A stretch of 6,603 nt of DNA from Desulfobacterales bacterium (GTDB taxonomy: Bacteria > Desulfobacterota > Desulfobacteria > Desulfobacterales > JAUCGF01): positions 1 to 6,603 of the forward strand of contig JAOZRC010000307.1 of assembly GCA_029940345.1 (NCBI GenBank), given 5' to 3'. Position numbers and translations under genes: made by a program. Below, in pieces: positions 1 to 4,910 of the stretch (position 1 is its first letter; each line of letters starts with the position of its first letter). The notes beneath the pieces were generated by a model. That model had not been told where the DNA came from. It did no database searches and worked only from the letters and a program-made list of their open reading frames with translations.

Positions 1-21
1 AGAGAGATGGAATGTCTCTCT
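1..21. repeat. Perfect 7-bp inverted repeat at the window edge
   Basis: AGAGAGA (1-7) and TCTCTCT (15-21) are perfect complements separated by a 7-base loop. The hairpin lies just past the stop codon of the minus-strand transposase-like fragment. It could be a transcript-end structure or a remnant of an insertion-sequence hairpin. The composition is simple (GA/TC), so chance is a real alternative, and the sequence is cut at base 1. Confidence 0.3.
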
Positions 22-23
22 TC

Positions 24-206
24 TCATTCGTAAAAAATCAGTTCAACTATAAATTTCGGAAATAGCTCAGGGTAAACGGAGTATATATGGACTATATATT
101 CTTTGAACTCATTTCTGTCATCGACAATCTTATCGTATTCGGTTTCGCTACAGGGGATACAAATCGTTTTTGTTCCTTTGACCTCTGGGGACAATGTATC
201 TGACAT
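24..206 (-). pseudogene. Short transposase-like N-terminal fragment (60 aa)
   Basis: The start is the ATG at 206-204, not the upstream in-frame alternative at 398. A strong ribosome binding site, AAGGAG (complement of 215-220), sits 8 bases before this ATG. The 60-residue product contains CIPCSETEYDKIVDD, then a Phe/Tyr-rich helix and YPELFPKF. From memory, this pattern (an IPC-x-EAEYDKIV-like opening, then PELFP) is seen at the N-terminus of a transposase family common in Desulfobacterales and cyanobacteria; I cannot name the IS family. In such proteins the sequence continues well past PELFP with a basic Arg/Lys segment. Here it ends seven residues later with a stop, so the gene looks truncated or frameshifted after PKFI. 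The remainder, if present, would lie left of the window. An intact small protein of unknown function is possible, because the translation signals are good. Confidence 0.5.
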
Positions 207-242
207 GGGACAATCTCCTTTATTGCTATTTTCCCAATATCT

Positions 243-269
243 GTTATATGTGGAATGTGAGATTGTCAA
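243..269 (-). promoter_or_regulatory. Possible sigma-70-like promoter for the transposase-like fragment
   Basis: On the minus strand a perfect -35 hexamer TTGACA (complement of 264-269) is followed after 15 bases by TATAAC (complement of 243-248). The pair lies about 40 bases upstream of the ATG at 206. The 15-base spacer is shorter than the usual 17, so the assignment is tentative. Confidence 0.3.
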
Positions 270-413
270 TACCCAAATATTAATTATGTCATTTATTAAT
301 GACTGCCTAATGATGCTATACAGGTTATAATATACTGAAAATATACCAAATATAATTTCAACAAAACCGTTAGAATCAGGAAATTTTTTCTTTCGCAACT
401 TGTCACTTTCTTT

Positions 414-747
414 GTGTTATTGCTAAAATCTGTGCATAGCTGCATAAAAGCAGTCCCCAAAGCAGCACCGGTGCCGAAACCAGCTCGGCCCAAACCTCAA
501 TCCAAAGCGGTTCCCAAAGTAGCGCCAGTGAGTCCACGCTTGCCGCAAAAGAAATCATTTTTTTCGGAATTTATCTCTGCTTTTACTGAATGTCACGGCG
601 TTGCTTGGGTGCTACAAAGATTATCTGGCGCGACTGAAAGCCAAAGGGATCAACCCGTGGAAAGACCAACCCCGGCGTAAAGACCTGCATTACACCGAAG
701 CCGTCGGGCATTTTCAGTTGAAATTTTCCTATACGAGACTTACTTAA
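414..747 (+). pseudogene. Frameshifted relic of a TonB-like energy-transducer gene
   Basis: Two overlapping plus-strand frames together read like the middle and end of a TonB protein. In the frame of position 414 there is a Pro/Ala/Lys-rich stretch with two copies of KAVPK(A/V)APV, followed by PKPARPKP, typical of the periplasm-spanning TonB linker. That frame then turns into unconvincing sequence and stops at 680. In the next frame, open from 532 to the TAA at 745-747, the segment YKDYLARLKAKGINPWKDQP (from about 610), followed by RRKDLHYTEAVGHFQLKFSY, resembles the opening of the TonB C-terminal domain (Y-x-x-YL-x-x-(L/V)-x-A-x-I, then a basic YP-like helix, then a G-x-V-x-(V/L)-x-F strand). 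A shift between frames would be needed somewhere around 531-610; the T7 run at 558-564 is a candidate. The N-terminal membrane anchor is not convincing, and the domain ends early at 747. The GTG at 414 is only a nominal start. Low-complexity matches make TonB assignment moderate; a different Pro-rich protein is possible. Confidence 0.42.
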
Positions 748-908
748 AGGGCTATCCGCTGATGAAATTACAAAAAAATAGATAAAAAAATAAATCCGGT
801 ACCTTAGCTGACAATATATTGTTCCGAATTAAATTTTATCCTTTCATTTATTATCAACAGAGTCAGTTTTGTTTAACTGAAAATGCCTGAATCCGGCGTT
901 TATAGTGA
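748..908. other. AT-rich intergenic stretch between two gene relics
   Basis: No coding frame is supported here. The sequence is A/T-rich, with short A-runs (about 770-792). It includes a perfect 12-bp palindrome, ACAATATATTGT, at 811-822, which could be an operator or chance in AT-rich DNA. A short frame beginning with the ATG at 883 runs into the next relic and is discussed there. Confidence 0.4.
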
Positions 909-1218
909 GCCAATGGAAAGATTTTTCACGCCTGTTTTCAAAAAAAGGGGTTGTGGGATCGTCCGCTGATCCTTCTGATCGACGAAGCGGACACGGCTCC
1001 TCCGGCATTGCTTGATCAGCTTGTCGGCCAGTTTCGGGAAATGTATCTCAACCGGGAATTGAACTGGTTGCGCTGAATATGCCAAGGAGTTAAAAATTGA
1101 CTCAGTGACAATGGCGGTGTTTATCCCCATCGAAGAGGAAAGCCTGCCAGATAGAATTTCCGGTGGGGATACGATTAAAGATGTGCGTGTCAATGTTGTG
1201 GCAATAGGTTGGGTATAA
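909..1218 (+). pseudogene. Decayed AAA-type ATPase gene: Walker B piece joined to a C-terminal piece
   Basis: Two overlapping frames carry protein-like sequence. The first (909-1076) includes GLWDRPLILLIDEADTAPPA, then LLDQLVGQFREMYLNRE and NWL. Four hydrophobic residues followed by DE is a Walker B motif, and the surrounding pattern is what I recall from bacterial AAA-type ATP-binding proteins of the kind often carrying a C-terminal nuclease-like domain. The second (open 1063-1218, probably genuine from about 1075) reads EYAKELKIDSVTMAVFIPIE, then VRVNVVAIGWV and a TAA at 1216-1218, which looks like a natural C-terminus of such a protein. No Walker A lies upstream, and hundreds of residues expected between the two pieces are missing, so the gene seems to have lost its 5' half and its middle. 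A further frame change may lie near 941-950 (A and G runs), since the frame from the ATG at 883 reads MERFFTPVFKK just before it. Family assignment beyond a P-loop ATPase is loose. Confidence 0.5.
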
Positions 1219-1284
1219 TACCAATAAACATCTGGCTAAGGATCAGGGATGAAATAACTTACCCATTTTCAGAATAAGAGTGTA

Positions 1285-1322
1285 AGTTTCAGCTTGCGAC
1301 AATACCTTTGCAAGCTGAAGCT
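1285..1322. repeat. Imperfect 13-bp inverted repeat upstream of the nadR-like gene
   Basis: AGTTTCAGCTTGC (1285-1297) pairs with GCAAGCTGAAGCT (1310-1322) with one mismatch that would be a G-U pair in RNA; the loop is 12 bases. There is no T-run after it, so it is not a classical terminator. The right arm and its continuation (GAAGCTCGCGCTCC) look like a dispersed intergenic repeat of REP/MITE type. Because it ends 39 bases before the nadR-like start codon, it may fall in the 5' leader; a regulatory role is possible but unsupported. No clear promoter could be identified between 1219 and 1361. Confidence 0.5.
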
Positions 1323-1361
1323 CGCGCTCCAAATGATGTAAATCACCCAATTTAAAGAAAT

Positions 1362-2369
1362 ATGCAAATCGGATTAACATTAGGCAAATATGCGCCATTT
1401 CATAAAGGCCATCAATATGTCATCGAAACCGCCTTGCAAGAAATGGATAAGGTGATTGTAATCATCTATGACGCACCTGGAATCACAACGGTTCCTTTAA
1501 ATATTCGGGCCGATCAGATCAGAAGGTTGTATCCGCAAGTTACCGTGACAGAGGCTTGGGATGGCCCTACTATGATAGGCAACTCGCCTGAAATACGCAA
1601 AAAGCATGAAGATTACATTATCGATAAACTCAATATAAAACATGTCGATGCCTTTTATTCCTCTGAATTTTATGGGCAACACATAAGCCAGGCGCTCAGG
1701 GCCAAAAACAGGATTGTGGATAAGGAACGAATTGCCTATAACATCTCATCAACCCTGATACGCCAAAATCCATATAAATATCGCAAGTACTTAGATCCTG
1801 GCGTGTATTCTGATTTAATCATAAATGCCGTTTTCCTTGGCGCTCCGAGTACAGGCAAAACGACAATTACCGAACGTTTGGCAAGAAAATTCAATACGAA
1901 ACAGATGCCTGAGTATGGAAGAGAATACTGGGAAAGACACCATGTAAACCGAAGATTGACCCAGGAACAACTTGTGGAAATAGCGGAACGACATCTGAAG
2001 ATAGAAAACCAAAAGATTGCAGAATCCGATCGATATTTATTTACCGATACAAATGCGCTGACAACGTTTATATTTTCGCAGTATTACCATAATGCCGCGG
2101 CCCACCGATTAGAAAAATTAGCCAAACTGGCCGAGAAAAGATATGATATCATATTTGTCTGTGGTATAGATATTCCATATAATGATACTTGGGACCGATC
2201 TGGAGATATGAACAGAACAATATTTCAAAAAAGGATTATTGCGGATATTCAAAAAAGAAAATTGCCATTTTTTTTATTACAAGGTGATTTATACAATCGG
2301 ATAGAAAAAGTCAGCCATATCATCTCTGGGTATAGTAAATATCAAAATATTACGGAGCTATCAGATTAG
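1362..2369 (+). CDS. nadR: NadR-type bifunctional NMN adenylyltransferase / ribosylnicotinamide kinase
   Basis: This cytoplasmic NAD-salvage enzyme should phosphorylate nicotinamide riboside to NMN and transfer AMP from ATP to NMN, giving NAD. The 335-residue protein has two domains. Residues 1 to about 150 form a nucleotidyltransferase fold, with GKYAPFHKGHQ at 8-18 (the HxGH motif at 14-17) and the second signature ISSTLIR at 128-134. Residues about 154-325 form the kinase, with a P-loop GAPSTGKT at 160-167 and a DTNALTT segment at 229-235 that fits the Walker B region. Enterobacterial NadR (about 410 residues) has an extra N-terminal helix-turn-helix repressor domain; this protein starts directly at the adenylyltransferase domain, so it should be an enzyme only. 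The ATG at 1362 places the HxGH motif at the normal distance from the N-terminus, although the ribosome binding site before it (AAAGAA-like) is weak. The following transporter gene starts 9 bases after the stop, indicating an operon. Identification is secure; which activity dominates cannot be read from the sequence. Confidence 0.93.
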   Translation: MQIGLTLGKYAPFHKGHQYVIETALQEMDKVIVIIYDAPGITTVPLNIRADQIRRLYPQVTVTEAWDGPTMIGNSPEIRKKHEDYIIDKLNIKHVDAFYSSEFYGQHISQALRAKNRIVDKERIAYNISSTLIRQNPYKYRKYLDPGVYSDLIINAVFLGAPSTGKTTITERLARKFNTKQMPEYGREYWERHHVNRRLTQEQLVEIAERHLKIENQKIAESDRYLFTDTNALTTFIFSQYYHNAAAHRLEKLAKLAEKRYDIIFVCGIDIPYNDTWDRSGDMNRTIFQKRIIADIQKRKLPFFLLQGDLYNRIEKVSHIISGYSKYQNITELSD

Positions 2370-2378
2370 GAGTTAATT

Positions 2379-3038
2379 ATGGAAATAATATTATCATATT
2401 TCAGTGTCAATCGAATTTTTTTCACCGTTCTTGATTATCCGATGAGTTACTTGGAATTTGTTGGCACCCTTTTCTATCTTTGGTCGGTTTGGCTGATTGC
2501 ACAGAAAAAAATGCTGACATGGCCGATCGGGATTATTGCGGTTATTCTCTTTGGAATCCTATTTTATCAAATTCAATTATATTCTGACACAATTGAACAG
2601 TTTTATTATTTAGGGGCCAGCATCTATGGCTGGCATTTCTGGAAAAAAGAGCAAGAATTAACCGAATCCGCCGAAATTAACGTAAGGGTCAGTTCTGCCA
2701 GAGTCATTGTGATTTGGGCGGTCATAACCATAGCGGCAACCGTAATTGTAACTATGGTTATGAAAAACATACATCAGATGTTACCGGTGTTATTTCCGGT
2801 TCCGGCCTCTTATCCTTTTTGGGACGCTTTAACCACAATGATGAGTTTTACAGCTATGTTTCTAATGGCTCAAAAAAGAATTGAGAGTTGGATTTACTGG
2901 ATCATCGTAGATATCATTGGGATTATGTTATATTTTGTTAAAAATGTAAAATTTATCTCCCTATTATATATAGTTCTCCTGATTTTAGCTATAAAAGGAT
3001 TTTGGGTGTGGCTAAATAGCTTAAAGGAAAAGAGTTAA
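2379..3038 (+). CDS. pnuC: PnuC-type nicotinamide riboside transporter
   Basis: This 219-residue inner-membrane protein is expected to carry nicotinamide riboside by facilitated diffusion, with uptake pulled by phosphorylation inside the cell. About seven hydrophobic segments can be seen, roughly at residues 24-41, 47-65, 72-88, 107-127, 148-164, 171-187 and 193-211. PnuC features include WPIGIIAVILFG at 48-59, then YSDTIEQFYYLGASIYGWHFW at about 68-88, and a C-terminal counterpart with WIYWIIVD at 171-178 and a KGFWVWL end. The length matches the family (about 190-240 residues). The ribosome binding site AGGAG (2368-2372) overlaps the TAG stop of the upstream nadR-like gene and lies 6 bases before this ATG, so translational coupling is likely. 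The partner gene supplies the kinase that traps the imported substrate. Family members can carry other vitamins (thiamine, riboflavin), but the nadR neighbour argues for nicotinamide riboside. Confidence 0.92.
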   Translation: MEIILSYFSVNRIFFTVLDYPMSYLEFVGTLFYLWSVWLIAQKKMLTWPIGIIAVILFGILFYQIQLYSDTIEQFYYLGASIYGWHFWKKEQELTESAEINVRVSSARVIVIWAVITIAATVIVTMVMKNIHQMLPVLFPVPASYPFWDALTTMMSFTAMFLMAQKRIESWIYWIIVDIIGIMLYFVKNVKFISLLYIVLLILAIKGFWVWLNSLKEKS

Positions 3039-3050
3039 ATACTGATAAAC

Positions 3051-3077
3051 GGTGGGTTTCGCTACGCTGCACTTACC
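3051..3077. repeat. Hairpin module just after pnuC
   Basis: GGTGGGT (3051-3057) can pair with ACTTACC (3071-3077) in RNA over 7 positions, two of them G-U, around a loop with TTCGCTACGCTGC. It starts 12 bases after the pnuC stop codon. GGTGGGTTTCGCT-like sequences are common intergenic repeats in many proteobacteria (from memory). It may mark the 3' end of the nadR-pnuC transcript, but no T-run follows. Confidence 0.4.
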
Positions 3078-3088
3078 CTGCGGGAAAT

Positions 3089-3126
3089 TTAACCGCACAG
3101 GTCGATAGTTCGACCGGTGCAATTAA
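3089..3126. repeat. 17-bp imperfect inverted repeat in a convergent intergenic region
   Basis: TTAACCGCACAGGTCGA (3089-3105) and TCGACCGGTGCAATTAA (3110-3126) are complementary at 14 of 17 positions around a 4-base loop, TAGT. It lies between two convergent genes and is nearly symmetrical, so it could act as a transcription barrier in both directions, or be a mobile palindromic repeat. It lacks a clean U-tract on either side. Confidence 0.55.
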
Positions 3127-3146
3127 AATCAAACATTCCTCACAAA

Positions 3147-3270
3147 CTCCGTGGGAGCGGCATGTTTGTAACACAATCAGCTCTGATTCCGTCAGAATCC
3201 CATGGGAACGGCATATTTAGTGTAATTCATTCTGTTTATGTTGCTATAAATATGCCGTCCCGGAGGGACT
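3147..3270. repeat. Three-copy cluster of a hairpin-plus-CGGCATATTTA repeat
   Basis: A unit made of a short palindrome ending GGGA or GGAG, followed by CGGCAT and a T-rich tail, occurs three times. Copy 1 (3147-3170, plus) has CTCC-GTG-GGAG, then CGGCATGTTTGTA. Copy 2 (3198-3219, plus) has the palindrome TCCCATGGGA, then ACGGCATATTTA. Copy 3 (3247-3269, reversed) reads on the minus strand as GTCCC-TCC-GGGAC, then GGCATATTTA. Copies 2 and 3 face each other, so 15 bases of each can also pair with one bulged base, giving a larger stem with a loop of about 27 bases. This looks like a non-coding dispersed repeat family. It occupies the space beyond the stop codons of two convergent genes and might contribute to termination. 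Confidence 0.6.
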
Positions 3271-3289
3271 CTGAATGGTCTGACAGGTG

Positions 3290-4618
3290 TTAAACAACGG
3301 CGCAGAAAGGAACAAAATCACGATTGATGCTCATTGTTGGGCAACGCGCCGCCAAGCCGACCTGAACCACGGTGGAACCGAGAAACGCTTTCTCCGGGTC
3401 TTTGATTTTGGAATGATGCGCCATGATGATTAAGTCGGCATTACGCCAGCGCGCAAATTTCAAGATTTCCTGATGAGGCGCGCCCTCCCATGATTCCAGG
3501 GCATATTCAATGACATTCTCCAATTCGTCGCCATAGCGTTTTTTCATTCGAATTAAGGCATCATTGATATTCCTTTCAATCCCGCTTTGACTGGTACCGG
3601 CAAGATCATCTTCGGCAGCTTCGGCAGCGGCGTCGAGTGCATGAAAAATGTGCATCTTGGCACCGTAAAACTGGGCAATCCGCGAAGCGAAATCAAAGGC
3701 GCAATCCGCCGGTTTGGAAAAATCAGTGGCCATCACAATATTGGAAAAACCCACTTTGACTGCGCGGACGTCCTCAAACCTTTCATAGATCGCGTTTACC
3801 TTACTCATCATCGCATCGGGTTCGAACGGTTTGGTAAGATAATCATGGGACCCGGTTTTCATTGAGTCAACGGCGGTGTCCACCGTGGCATAAGCCGTCA
3901 TCATTATCACTTCAAGTTCGGGAAACGTCTTTTTGGCTCTTTTAAGCAATTCGACGCCATCCATTTCCGCCATTTTGATATCGGTGATCATCAAATGAAA
4001 CGGTTTTTGGGATAGCTTTTGCAATGCCTCGGCACCGGATGAAGCCATATCGGCACCGTAGCCTTCTTCATCCAACCACTCCTTCACGGAATCACGCAAA
4101 CTCAGCTCATCATCAACGACCAAAACGTTAAAATCTTTGCGGTCTTGCAAGTTCTGAGTCGTCCAGACCCTGGGGATTTCCTCGGTGACAATCATCACGG
4201 GACAGCGCGCTTTCTGACTTACTTTTTCAAGCGTGCTGCCGGCCATACCCCATATTTTGGATCGTTTCAATTCATCTTTTTTAGCATGGGAACCTAACAA
4301 TATAAGATCAGATCGTGTTTTACGGGCGTATCTTAAAATTTCGCTATCCGGCAAGCCAGGTGCGACCTCAATCTTATAATTTTGAATATTAAAGGTTTCC
4401 AGTTGTTTTTTATAAAAAGCTTCAATTTCATTCCTGATCTGATCCACTTTACCAGATGGTAAAAGCTGTCTGACAGAACCCCATCCGTTGTTATGCACCC
4501 CGCAAGAATGGAAAATAGTCAGTTCGGCATTACCCTGCCGGGCAAGCGCAAACCCCATATCGGCTGCGCGTTGGCATGCCTCCGTCGGCGTAATGGCCAA
4601 AAGAATTTTTTTAAACAT
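3290..4618 (-). CDS. UspA-receiver-UspA fusion: response regulator with stress-protein output domains
   Basis: A 442-residue cytoplasmic protein with three domains. Residues 1 to about 146 form a universal stress protein (Usp) domain; about 163-280 a CheY-like receiver; about 291-433 a second Usp domain. The receiver has every key residue: acidic pair D169-D170, phosphoacceptor D213 (in MITDIKM), T241 (MMTAY) and K263 (LTKPF). It resembles NtrC-type receivers, but no ATPase or DNA-binding domain follows. The second Usp domain keeps the nucleotide-pocket Asp (D299, in MATDFSKPA) and an AHHS-10 residues-GS version of the phosphate-binding loop near 400-415. The first has AITPTEAC where that Asp is normally found, and a stretched loop (GSHA at 109-112, GS at 127-128), so its ATP binding is doubtful. 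The ATG at 4618 is chosen because AAGGAG precedes it by 5 bases; a TTG five codons upstream would overlap that site. A sensor kinase gene lies divergently 292 bases away and is the obvious candidate partner. How phosphorylation is read out is unknown. Confidence 0.9.
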   Translation of the reverse strand: MFKKILLAITPTEACQRAADMGFALARQGNAELTIFHSCGVHNNGWGSVRQLLPSGKVDQIRNEIEAFYKKQLETFNIQNYKIEVAPGLPDSEILRYARKTRSDLILLGSHAKKDELKRSKIWGMAGSTLEKVSQKARCPVMIVTEEIPRVWTTQNLQDRKDFNVLVVDDELSLRDSVKEWLDEEGYGADMASSGAEALQKLSQKPFHLMITDIKMAEMDGVELLKRAKKTFPELEVIMMTAYATVDTAVDSMKTGSHDYLTKPFEPDAMMSKVNAIYERFEDVRAVKVGFSNIVMATDFSKPADCAFDFASRIAQFYGAKMHIFHALDAAAEAAEDDLAGTSQSGIERNINDALIRMKKRYGDELENVIEYALESWEGAPHQEILKFARWRNADLIIMAHHSKIKDPEKAFLGSTVVQVGLAARCPTMSINRDFVPFCAVV

Positions 4619-4623
4619 TGTCA

Positions 4624-4629
4624 CTCCTT
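4624..4629 (-). promoter_or_regulatory. Ribosome binding site that fixes the start of the Usp-receiver-Usp gene
   Basis: The complement of 4624-4629 is AAGGAG, followed by TGACA and then the ATG at 4618. This near-ideal site excludes the in-frame TTG at 4633 as the start and gives a 442-residue protein that begins MFKKILLAITP, a normal Usp-domain opening. Confidence 0.8.
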
Positions 4630-4747
4630 TCAATGCCTTTAATAAACGGATCTGATGAATTGGGTGATAGGACTTAAGAAATAAGTTTAAAGAGCCTGAA
4701 GTTAAAGCCTATTTAATCCGTTTTTTCTTATATTATTAACACTGCCA

Positions 4748-4775
4748 ATTATAAAATGCAATAAAAACCGAGCAA
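4748..4775 (-). promoter_or_regulatory. Possible promoter of the Usp-receiver-Usp gene
   Basis: On the minus strand a perfect TATAAT (complement of 4748-4753) is preceded after 16 bases by TTGCTC (complement of 4770-4775), which matches only half of the -35 consensus. It lies about 130 bases upstream of the ATG, implying a long leader. Since the region is AT-rich, a chance match is possible; TTGCAT with TAATAA slightly downstream is an alternative. Confidence 0.3.
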
Positions 4776-4812
4776 GAAATTTAAAATCATCTTAAAGCCT
4801 GATGAGAGGCGC

Positions 4813-4832
4813 GTAACGGCTTTCAGCGTTAC
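4813..4832. promoter_or_regulatory. Inverted repeat in the divergent intergenic region (possible operator)
   Basis: GTAACG (4813-4818) and CGTTAC (4827-4832) form a perfect 6-bp inverted repeat around 8 bases. It lies between the divergent Usp-receiver-Usp and kinase genes, 78 bases before the kinase start, where a regulator of both could bind. No regulator family is recognised from it. No convincing sigma-70 promoter for the kinase was found; TTGAC occurs at 4842 and 4847 but without a -10 at the right distance. Confidence 0.3.
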
Positions 4833-4910
4833 ATTATCCTATTGACTTGACCTGTGAACAGCAATGTGTCAAAAGTGAATTATTATCAATACAGAAATAA
4901 TAGGTGTGAA

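Noticed and set aside
103..330. Plus-strand open frame opposite the transposase-like fragment
   Set aside because: No ribosome binding site; the opposite strand has a strong site and a recognisable opening.
900..1193. Minus-strand open frame opposite the ATPase relic
   Set aside because: No ribosome binding site or recognisable protein pattern was seen; the plus strand here carries Walker B and a plausible C-terminus.
3089..3126. Classical Rho-independent terminator
   Set aside because: The stem is AT-rich at its base and no U-tract follows in either direction, so it is reported only as an inverted repeat.
3147..3270. CRISPR array
   Set aside because: There are only three diverged copies, one in reverse orientation, with unequal spacing; this is not a direct-repeat/spacer layout.
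3587..3865. Plus-strand open frame inside the receiver/second Usp region
   Set aside because: It is antisense to conserved receiver and Usp sequence and has no family resemblance.
4619..4633. Longer start (TTG at 4633) for the Usp-receiver-Usp gene
   Set aside because: It would place the start codon upstream of a strong AAGGAG site that is ideally spaced for the ATG at 4618, and it adds only five residues before a normal Usp opening.
4842..4875. Sigma-70 promoter for the kinase from the TTGAC motifs
   Set aside because: Neither TTGACT (4842) nor TTGACC (4847) has a plausible -10 hexamer 16-18 bases downstream.
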